The position numbers and the translations under genes were made by a program. From RGIG7949 sp045628845 (lineage in GTDB: Bacteria > Bacillota > Clostridia > Oscillospirales > Oscillospiraceae), in NCBI GenBank assembly GCA_045628845.1, contig JAZQQE010000046.1, positions 1 through 5,381 on the forward strand: 5,381 bases of DNA, written 5' to 3'. Below, piece by piece: positions 1 through 5,381 of this stretch (the first letter of the stretch is position 1; every line of letters begins with the position of its first letter). The notes beneath the pieces are model-generated. The model saw only the letters and a list, made by a program, of their open reading frames with translations, was not told where the DNA came from and searched no databases.

Positions 1-97
1 GCTGAGGCATGGCGTACTTTTTTGAAGAAGTCGCGGGCCAAAGGGCTGGTTTCGGACTATTTTTCCATGATTGAAGGAGCTTTTCGGTCGGAATTTA

Positions 98-106
98 TGT
101 TATACT
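98..106 (+). promoter_or_regulatory. Extended -10 promoter for the operon
   Basis: TGTTATACT fits the sigma-70/sigma-A extended -10 consensus TGnTATAAT with one mismatch in the hexamer. No good -35 hexamer lies 16-18 bases upstream (78-83 reads AGCTTT), which is common for extended -10 promoters. A transcript starting at an A around 112-114 would have a leader of roughly 36-38 bases before the ATG at 150. The site lies in the most AT-rich part of the window, directly ahead of the first gene. The match is seen directly; activity is inferred. Confidence 0.5.
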
Positions 107-136
107 GTACTAAACGAAAACCATTGGATTGCGATA

Positions 137-141
137 GAAGG
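137..141 (+). promoter_or_regulatory. Ribosome binding site deciding the start of the iron ADH
   Basis: GAAGG lies 8 bases before ATG at 150, which is good Shine-Dalgarno spacing. The alternative in-frame GTG at 141 overlaps this element and would have no usable site of its own, so ATG 150 is preferred. Confidence 0.6.
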
Positions 142-149
142 TGTTGCTG

Positions 150-1346
150 ATGCTTTACATTTTGCGCTCTTGCATACGAAGACTGCCCGGCATCGTGATA
201 AAGGCCGTGCCTCTTCCGGAGCCGGAGATCACGTCGGGAGCCGGAGCACGTGCCCGGGCGGGGGAGCTCGTCCGGAAAAACGGGTTCGGCCGCGTCCTGC
301 TCGTCACGGACAGGACGATATTCTCCCTCGGCCTGCACGAAAAGCTCGAGGCGTCCCTGCGTGAGCAGGGCATAGCCTGCTCCGTATTTGCGGACATCGC
401 CTCCGAGCCGGACCTGCCGATCATCGACGGCGGCAGAAAAGCGCTCGCGGAAAGCGGCGCCGATGCGCTGATCGCGCTCGGCGGCGGAGCCGTCCTCGAT
501 GCCTGCAAGATGATAGCGGCGGGCGGCAGGCTGAAAAACAGAAGCTCCCGGTCGCTGCTGCGCAAGTTCCTCTTCGTGAGGAAAAAGACCCTGCCCATCA
601 TCGCCGTCCCGACGACGGCGGGCACAGGCGCGGAGATAACGGTCGGCGCCGTCGTGACGGGCGGGAAGGGCCGCAAGGGCTCGACGGTCGTCGTTGGGCT
701 CGACGTCAGGGAGGTCATCCTCGACAGCGAGCTGACGCTGAAAATGCCCCGGAACACGACCTGCGCCTGCGCGATAGACGCGCTGAGCCACGGGCTCGAG
801 GGAGTCGTCGCCTCGGTCCACGTCCCGGAGGAGGATATGCGCAGGAGCATGGAGTGCGTCAGGCTCGTGCTCGAAAATCTGCCCGTGCTCGTAAGCGAGC
901 CGGAAAACGCCGCGGCGCGCCAGAATTTGTGCCTCGCCGCGCACTACGGCGGCAACGCCATCAATAAGCAGCTCGCCGGTTACGTTCACGCCGTCGCCCA
1001 CACCATCGGCGCGAAATACCACATCCCGCACGGCAACGCCATCGCGCTCTCGCTTCTGCCAGTCATGGAGCTTCAAAAGGACAAGTGCCTCGCCAAGCTC
1101 GCCGCGCTCTCGCGCTACTGCGGACTGTCCGAGGCGACGGACGGCGACGCCGACGCCTGCGCGAAGCTCTTCGCGGCGCTCCGCGCTCTGACAGAGCTCT
1201 GCGGCTTCGAGAAGAGGCCGCCCATCCCGAAGGAGGACTACCGCGCTCTGGCGCGGGACGTCGCCCTCGACTCCGTCAATTACTCCGCGCCCGTCGTCCT
1301 GACGAGCAGAGAGATATGCTCCGTGCTCGACGCGATAGGCCGCTGA
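150..1346 (+). CDS. Iron-containing alcohol dehydrogenase (group III)
   Basis: A 398-residue cytoplasmic oxidoreductase expected to interconvert an aldehyde and a primary alcohol with NAD(P)H and Fe2+. An N-terminal nucleotide-binding half carries GGGAVLD at 111-117 and TTAGTGAE at 155-162. The helical metal-binding half has all four expected ligands: D210, H214, H280 and H294. The 4- and 14-residue spacings match those of lactaldehyde reductase FucO, and H284 in HAVAH matches the conserved extra histidine. Length is normal for the family. The N-terminus is basic and hydrophobic and runs into a PLPEPEI segment before the first VLLVTD strand, as I recall from a clostridial-type Fe-ADH branch of unknown substrate. 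ATG 150 is chosen over GTG 141 because of the GAAGG at 137-141. It is the first gene of the likely operon, so its partner may be the aldehyde handled by the AOR downstream. The family is secure; the substrate and direction are not. Confidence 0.9.
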   Translation: MLYILRSCIRRLPGIVIKAVPLPEPEITSGAGARARAGELVRKNGFGRVLLVTDRTIFSLGLHEKLEASLREQGIACSVFADIASEPDLPIIDGGRKALAESGADALIALGGGAVLDACKMIAAGGRLKNRSSRSLLRKFLFVRKKTLPIIAVPTTAGTGAEITVGAVVTGGKGRKGSTVVVGLDVREVILDSELTLKMPRNTTCACAIDALSHGLEGVVASVHVPEEDMRRSMECVRLVLENLPVLVSEPENAAARQNLCLAAHYGGNAINKQLAGYVHAVAHTIGAKYHIPHGNAIALSLLPVMELQKDKCLAKLAALSRYCGLSEATDGDADACAKLFAALRALTELCGFEKRPPIPKEDYRALARDVALDSVNYSAPVVLTSREICSVLDAIGR

Positions 1347-1355
1347 GAAAGCCGG

Positions 1356-1368
1356 ATGTAGTTTACAT
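1356..1368. repeat. Short perfect inverted repeat between genes 1 and 2
   Basis: ATGTA, a GTT spacer, then TACAT form a perfect 5-base inverted repeat starting 10 bases after the first stop codon. No T run follows, so it is not a factor-independent terminator. It could be a small operator-like site, an RNA processing hairpin or chance; the sequence alone does not decide. Confidence 0.3.
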
Positions 1369-1386
1369 AACAACAACGAACCGCAG

Positions 1387-1391
1387 AGGAG
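1387..1391 (+). promoter_or_regulatory. Ribosome binding site of the fused flavin oxidoreductase
   Basis: AGGAG within a purine-rich AGAGGAGA ends 9 bases before ATG 1401. No competing in-frame start is nearby, and the encoded N-terminus begins just before the conserved first strand of the TIM barrel. Confidence 0.7.
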
Positions 1392-1400
1392 ACCCGGAAA

Positions 1401-3482
1401 ATGGACTATGAGCTGTTGTTTTCTCCCATGAACATCGGCAGCATGACGGTGAAAAACCGCATCGTGATGAGCGCGGCGGAGTTCAGCCTCGGCGAACCGA
1501 GCGGCAAGCCCACCGAGCGCCTCATGGACTATTATGAGGAGCGCGCCAAGGGCGGCGTGGGCCTCATCATCCCCGGCATCTGCCGTGTCAACGACATGGC
1601 GGGCGCCGCCACCTACACCCAGCTCTCCATGAGCAGGGACGCGAACATAGAGCCGATGCGCGAATTTGCCTCCCGTATCCACAGGTACGGCGCGAAGCTC
1701 AGCATACAGCTCCATCACGCGGGCAGGCAGGGGCTCGCGAGCTCCATAAACTCGCTGCCTCTCGTCATCCCCGCGGTAAAGGTCTTTCCGAAGTCGCTTG
1801 ACCTCATCTACAAGTGCGCCCCGAAGCTCCTTGAGCTCGAGCGGAGGAAAATATGCTTCTCCGTGCAGGCGCCCTCCGACTGCGCCCTGCAGCCGCACGG
1901 CGCGGCCCGCCTCCACGGTATGTCCCGCAGGGAGATAAAGAAGCTCATCGGGGACTTCATCCGCGCCGCCGAGCGGTGCAAAAAGGCGGGGGTCGACGCC
2001 GTCGAGCTCCACGCCGGGCACGGCTACCTGATACAGCAGTTCCTCTCCCCGGTCACGAATCTGCGCACCGACGAGTACGGCGGCAGCTTCGAAAACCGCC
2101 TGCGCTTCCTCAGCGAGATAGTGACCGGCATCAAGGAGCGCTGCGGCGGGGATTATCCGCTGATAGTCCGCCTGACCGTCGACGAGATGTACGCCCGCGT
2201 CGGCAGGCCCGACGAGGGCTACGACCTTGAGACCGGAAAGAAGATCGCAAAGCGTCTCGAAGAGCTCGGAGCGGACGCCATCAACGTCACCTCCGCGGGC
2301 TACGACGCATATAACTGCTGGCTCGAGCCGACCTCGTTCGAGCCCGGCTGGCGCAAATATCTTGCCAAGGCGATAAAGGAGACGGTGTCAGTCCCCGTCA
2401 TCGCCGCGGGCGTCATCCGCACGCCCTCGCAGGCGGAGCAGCAGCTGCGCGACGGCTGCCAGGACTTCGTCGCCTCCGCGCGCGCCTTAATCTGCGACCC
2501 ACACTGGGCGAAAAAGGCCGAGGAGGGGCATCCGGAGCAGATACGCCGCTGCATCGGCTGCCTGAATTGCATCCGTTCCTTCATGACAAATGCCGCCTCC
2601 GGCGTCCCCGGCGAGTGCGCGCTGAACATGACGATAGGCAGAGAGCGGCAGAGCTCCCCCATGGAAAAGGACGGCGGGGGCCGACTCGTCATCGTCCTCG
2701 GTGCGGGCCCCGCGGGCCTCAAGGCCGCCGAGACGCTCGCCCTGCGCGGCTTCTCCGTGCGCCTCTATGAGAAGGAGGCGCGGCCCGGCGGGCAGGTGCT
2801 CGCCGCCGCCGCGGGCTGCTGCAAGGAGCGCCTTATCTGGGCCATCGAGGACCTGACGGAGGCCTGCCGCCTCGCGGGCGCCGAGATGCACTTCGGTGAG
2901 ACCTTGTCCGCAGAGGAGATAGCCGCGGCAAAGCCCTTCGCCGTCGTCCTCGCGACCGGCGGCGTTCCCGTCCGCCCCCGCTCCATCCCGGGCATAGACG
3001 GCGAAAGGGTCGTCGCCGCGCCGGACGTCATCCTCGGAAAAACAGTCATCGAAAACAGCGATGTTGTCGTCGTCGGCTCCGGCCTGACGGGCCTCGAGGT
3101 CACCGAGACGCTCAATGAGCACGGCAACCGCGTCACGGTCGTGGAGATGGCTCCCGAGATAGCGCCGGGCGCGTGGTTCCAGCTCGTGGACGACGAGCTC
3201 GAACGCATACGTCCCTTCGGCACGGAGATACTGACGAACGCGAAGCTCACCGCCATCGAGCCCGGTAGGGTAAAGACAGAGGACGCGGTGACGGGCGAAG
3301 CTTCGGAGAAGAAGGCGGACTTCGTCGTGCTCGCGATGGGCACGCGCCCCGCGCCGAACGAGGCCGAACGCCTGCGAGAGCTCGGCGTGGAGAGAGTCCT
3401 TACCGTCGGCGACGCCGTGAAGAGCGGCACCATAGCCAACGCCTGCCACAGCGCCCATGACGCCGTCATGGGGATAAAATAA
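1401..3482 (+). CDS. Fused FMN/4Fe-4S/FAD enoate-reductase-type oxidoreductase (Old Yellow Enzyme family)
   Basis: This 693-residue protein has the three-module layout of 2,4-dienoyl-CoA reductase FadH, 2-enoate reductase, BaiCD/BaiH and trimethylamine dehydrogenase. Residues 1-375 form an FMN TIM barrel, with NRIVMS near the N-terminus, QLHHAGRQG at 103-111, HAGHGYL at 204-210, NLRTDEYGG at 220-228 and a VIAAGVIRT phosphate-binding segment. C384, C387, C390 and C406 are the likely 4Fe-4S ligands. The FAD module follows with GAGPAG at 434-439 and an acidic strand end (LYEKEARPGGQ). An inserted NAD(P)H Rossmann fold has GSGLTG at 559-564, and the end shows a GDAVKSGT flavin-binding motif. Electrons should pass from NAD(P)H through FAD and the cluster to FMN, then to an activated C=C bond. 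About 62 residues (112-173) separate the barrel motifs, longer than I recall for FadH. Demethylase roles (StcD- or TMADH-like) remain possible. The family is certain; the substrate is unknown. It lies between an Fe-ADH and an AOR. Confidence 0.92.
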   Translation: MDYELLFSPMNIGSMTVKNRIVMSAAEFSLGEPSGKPTERLMDYYEERAKGGVGLIIPGICRVNDMAGAATYTQLSMSRDANIEPMREFASRIHRYGAKLSIQLHHAGRQGLASSINSLPLVIPAVKVFPKSLDLIYKCAPKLLELERRKICFSVQAPSDCALQPHGAARLHGMSRREIKKLIGDFIRAAERCKKAGVDAVELHAGHGYLIQQFLSPVTNLRTDEYGGSFENRLRFLSEIVTGIKERCGGDYPLIVRLTVDEMYARVGRPDEGYDLETGKKIAKRLEELGADAINVTSAGYDAYNCWLEPTSFEPGWRKYLAKAIKETVSVPVIAAGVIRTPSQAEQQLRDGCQDFVASARALICDPHWAKKAEEGHPEQIRRCIGCLNCIRSFMTNAASGVPGECALNMTIGRERQSSPMEKDGGGRLVIVLGAGPAGLKAAETLALRGFSVRLYEKEARPGGQVLAAAAGCCKERLIWAIEDLTEACRLAGAEMHFGETLSAEEIAAAKPFAVVLATGGVPVRPRSIPGIDGERVVAAPDVILGKTVIENSDVVVVGSGLTGLEVTETLNEHGNRVTVVEMAPEIAPGAWFQLVDDELERIRPFGTEILTNAKLTAIEPGRVKTEDAVTGEASEKKADFVVLAMGTRPAPNEAERLRELGVERVLTVGDAVKSGTIANACHSAHDAVMGIK

Positions 3483-3499
3483 AAATCCGACGGTTGAAC

Positions 3500-3504
3500 A
3501 GGAG
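3500..3504 (+). promoter_or_regulatory. Ribosome binding site of the AOR gene, ahead of three tandem ATGs
   Basis: AGGAG precedes ATG codons at 3508, 3511 and 3514, all in the same frame, at spacings of 3, 6 and 9 bases. The first is too close, so 3511 or 3514 is the likely start. I annotate 3511; the protein differs by one residue either way. Confidence 0.65.
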
Positions 3505-3510
3505 TGTATG

Positions 3511-5381
3511 ATGATGAGATCCTGCACGGGTAAGATCCTCCGCGTCGATCTGACCGCGGGGACAGTCGCCGCCGAGGCGGTGCCGGAGCACGTCTACGAT
3601 GCGGTGCTCGCGGGCAAGGGCCTCGCGGCGTGGTATCTCTGCAAAAACATCCCGGCGGGGGCTGACCCGCTCGGGCCGGACAATATCCTCGGCTTCGTCG
3701 CCGGCGCCCTCACAGGCACGGGCGCGCTCCTCTGCGGCCGCTGGACGGTCGCCTGCAAGAGCCCGCTGACCGGAGGCTGGGGCGACGCCAACTGCGGCGG
3801 CGTGTTCTCGCCCGCCATCAAGCAGTGCGGCTACGACGGCATCTTCTTTTCCGGCATCTCGGAAAAGCCGGTGTACCTATTCTGCGACGGCTCGAAGGCC
3901 GAGCTGCGCGACGCCTCGGCTTACTGGGGGCTCGACGCCGTCGAGGCGGAGGAAAAGCTCCGCGCGGACGTCGACTCCCGCAAGCGCCCCTGCGTGGCCG
4001 TCATCGGCCCGGCGGGCGAAAAATGCTCCCTCATATCCGGGATATGCAACGAGGGCGGGAGGATAGCCGCCCGCAGCGGCGTTGGCGCCGTGATGGGCAG
4101 CAAGCGCCTAAAGGCCGTCGTGCTCGCGGGCAGCCGCCCCATGCCGTGCGCGGACAGCGAGGCCGTCAAGGAGCTCTCGCATGAGCTCGGCAGGAAGATG
4201 CTCAAAATGAGCTTCCCCTCCGGCTTCGGCGGGATGCTCGGCCTCGGCGGCAGAGCCATGGGCGTCATGCCCTCCATGCCGCTCGACGGCTCCGTGACCT
4301 CGCTCATCTTCCGCGAGTGGGGCACTCCCTCGAATACCCCGATGGCGATAAACTCCGGCGACGGCCCCATCAAGAACTGGGACGGCGGCCCGTCGGACGC
4401 GCGCGGCATGCCCCGCGCCTACAATCCCGACAAGATAAACCGCATGGAGACCGTGAAGTACCACTGCTACTCCTGCCCGCTCGGCTGCGGCGGCAGACTG
4501 AAGCTCAAAAATAACCCCTACACCGGCTTTGACGAGACGCACAAGCCGGAATACGAGACCATCGAGGGCTTCGGCCCGCTCTGCCTCAACGGGGACCTGA
4601 GCTCCGTGCTCGCGATAAACGAGATACTCAACCGCGGCGGCATGGACTCCATCTCCGCTGCGAACACCGTCGCGTGGGCCATCGAGTGCTTCGAGCGCGG
4701 CATCCTCACTCCGGAGCAGACCGGCGGGCTCGAGCTTCGCTGGGGCAGGGCGGAGGAGATAGTAAAGCTCGCAGAGCAGATGGTCTCCCGCACGGGCTTC
4801 GGCGCGGAGCTGGCGGACGGCGTACTGCGCGCCTCCGGGAAGTTCGGCGGCAAAGAGTACGCCATGCACGTGGGCGGTCAGGAGCCGGGCATGCACGATA
4901 CGCGCAACGACCCGCAGCTCGCCGTGCACATGGTCGCCGAGCCCGCCCCCGGCAAGCACACGATAGGCATGTCCATCCAGTACGGCGCCATGTCGCTGTG
5001 CGATATATGCTCGTGGGCGCCCCCCGCGAAGCTGCACCGCAAGGACGAGGACTATATCCCCTCCGAGGAGCTCGCCATGATCTCCAAGGCCAACGCCTGC
5101 TACTCCATGCTGACAGACGGCGCGGGCGGGTGCTACTACGGCGAGATGATGGGCGTGCACATGTGGAAGCTCGTGGAGTACCTCAACGCCGCTTCGGGTC
5201 GGAGCTATGACGGCGACCACTACATGGAGGTCGGCGAGCGCATACAGACTCTGCGCCAGCTCTTCAACGTGAAGCAGGGGTACGACCCCGCGGCGGTGAA
5301 GCTCCCGAAGCGCATGCAGGGCGACCCGCCTCTGAAAAACGGCCCGCTGAAGGGCAGACGCCTCCGGAACGAAGAGCAGGT
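3511..5381 (+). CDS. Aldehyde:ferredoxin oxidoreductase (tungstopterin AOR family), 3' end beyond window
   Basis: At least 623 residues without a stop. The family oxidises aldehydes to carboxylates, or the reverse, at a tungsten (sometimes molybdenum) bis-pterin centre, with electrons exchanged with ferredoxin. The N-terminal domain shows GKILRVDLT, GKGLAAWYL, the GALTGTGA...SPLTGGWGDANCGG block and ARSGVGAVMGSKRLKAVVL, the hallmark pterin-binding half. The 4Fe-4S ligands are C319, C322 and C326 (CxxCxxxC) plus C541 in DGAGGC, whose D536 matches the conserved acid five residues before the fourth ligand. E347 and E349 in PEYET and H483 in PGKHTIG sit where Pyrococcus furiosus AOR has its active-site acid and histidine. 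A methionine/glycine-rich stretch at 230-256 is unusual. The visible end (LPKRMQGDPPLKNGPLKG) resembles the family's late segment, so probably only a few tens of residues are missing. It starts 28 bases after the flavoenzyme stop, consistent with one operon. No ferredoxin-like subunit is in view. The family is secure; metal and substrate are unknown. Confidence 0.93.
   Translation, partial: MMRSCTGKILRVDLTAGTVAAEAVPEHVYDAVLAGKGLAAWYLCKNIPAGADPLGPDNILGFVAGALTGTGALLCGRWTVACKSPLTGGWGDANCGGVFSPAIKQCGYDGIFFSGISEKPVYLFCDGSKAELRDASAYWGLDAVEAEEKLRADVDSRKRPCVAVIGPAGEKCSLISGICNEGGRIAARSGVGAVMGSKRLKAVVLAGSRPMPCADSEAVKELSHELGRKMLKMSFPSGFGGMLGLGGRAMGVMPSMPLDGSVTSLIFREWGTPSNTPMAINSGDGPIKNWDGGPSDARGMPRAYNPDKINRMETVKYHCYSCPLGCGGRLKLKNNPYTGFDETHKPEYETIEGFGPLCLNGDLSSVLAINEILNRGGMDSISAANTVAWAIECFERGILTPEQTGGLELRWGRAEEIVKLAEQMVSRTGFGAELADGVLRASGKFGGKEYAMHVGGQEPGMHDTRNDPQLAVHMVAEPAPGKHTIGMSIQYGAMSLCDICSWAPPAKLHRKDEDYIPSEELAMISKANACYSMLTDGAGGCYYGEMMGVHMWKLVEYLNAASGRSYDGDHYMEVGERIQTLRQLFNVKQGYDPAAVKLPKRMQGDPPLKNGPLKGRRLRNEEQ

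Larger units (their letters stand above)
1..150 (+). other. AT-richer leader; possible 3' tail of an upstream gene
   Basis: This stretch is visibly poorer in G+C than everything after it, most clearly from 60 to 150. Frame 1 is open from the first base to a TGA at 148-150, giving about 49 residues (beginning AEAWRTFLKKSRAKG, ending CDRRCC). That stop overlaps the ATG at 150 as TGATG, an arrangement typical of translational coupling. Against a real gene end, the frame lacks the strong GC third-position bias of the operon, it contains a good extended -10 promoter, and its last residues look unlike any family I recognise. I think the region is mainly a promoter and leader, possibly following the end of an unidentified upstream gene whose true stop may lie elsewhere. 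A weak hairpin at 12-34 lacks a following T run, so it is not a terminator. Confidence 0.25.

Noticed and set aside
12..34. Hairpin GCG-(T)-ACTTTT/TTGA/AGAAGT-CGC as a possible terminator
   Set aside because: The stem is short, has a bulge and a G-T pair, and is followed by GGGCC rather than a T run, so it does not fit a factor-independent terminator.
141..149. GTG 141 as the start of the Fe-ADH
   Set aside because: It overlaps the only good Shine-Dalgarno sequence, and the ATG at 150 has suitable spacing from it.
71..364. 97-residue + strand frame starting at TTG 71
   Set aside because: It overlaps the Fe-ADH out of frame, turns into Arg/Gly/Pro-rich sequence once inside that gene, and has no ribosome binding site of note.
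1362..1390. Internal promoter between genes 1 and 2 (TTTACA resembling a -35)
   Set aside because: No acceptable -10 hexamer lies 16-18 bases downstream; that position falls on the AGAGGA of the ribosome binding site.
57..2021. 654-residue open frame on the minus strand across the Fe-ADH and the start of the flavoenzyme
   Set aside because: It is antisense to two genes with complete, motif-bearing proteins, spans their intergenic gap, and its translation is rich in Arg, Ala, Gly, Asp and His without recognisable motifs. Strong GC third-position bias in the sense genes suppresses stops in this antisense frame.
2487..3527. 346-residue minus-strand open frame opposite the flavoenzyme
   Set aside because: Same artefact of GC-rich codon usage; no domain or plausible start signal, and the sense strand has FAD and NAD(P)H motifs throughout.
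4108..5220. 370-residue minus-strand open frame opposite the AOR
   Set aside because: The sense strand carries the full AOR motif series, including cluster cysteines; the antisense product is low-complexity and unlike a folded protein family.

Overview
The window looks like part of an anaerobic bacterial chromosome. It carries three genes on the + strand in the same direction, separated by gaps of 54 and 28 bases, so they probably form one operon. The coding part is GC-rich, but ATA isoleucine and AGG arginine codons are common. That pattern, together with a tungsten- or molybdenum-type aldehyde:ferredoxin oxidoreductase and a 4Fe-4S/FMN/FAD enoate-reductase-type enzyme, suggests a strict anaerobe. 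Gut Synergistota (Cloacibacillus-like) or a GC-rich clostridial lineage are the candidates that come to mind; this taxonomic lean is weak and unverified.

Layout: 1-149 is a clearly AT-richer leader with an extended -10 promoter (TGTTATACT, 98-106) and possibly the last codons of an upstream gene. 150-1346 encodes an iron-containing (group III) alcohol dehydrogenase with all four metal ligands. 1347-1400 is a short spacer with a small perfect inverted repeat and the next ribosome binding site. 1401-3482 encodes a 693-residue fused Old Yellow Enzyme-type oxidoreductase (FMN TIM barrel, 4Fe-4S cluster, FAD and NAD(P)H Rossmann modules) of the 2,4-dienoyl-CoA reductase / 2-enoate reductase / BaiCD class. 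3483-3510 is a short spacer with a ribosome binding site. 3511-5381 is a nearly complete tungstopterin-type aldehyde:ferredoxin oxidoreductase that runs off the right edge of the window.

How they may work together (inference): the fused flavoenzyme could saturate an activated C=C bond (enoate, enal or enone), the AOR could interconvert the carboxylate and the aldehyde using ferredoxin, and the iron ADH could interconvert the aldehyde and the alcohol using NAD(P)H. The set would form a chain unsaturated acid <-> saturated acid <-> aldehyde <-> alcohol, acting as an electron sink or as a way to use a plant-, host- or amino-acid-derived compound. No substrate can be read from the sequence. No transposase, CRISPR array, tRNA, rRNA, riboswitch or factor-independent terminator was seen.
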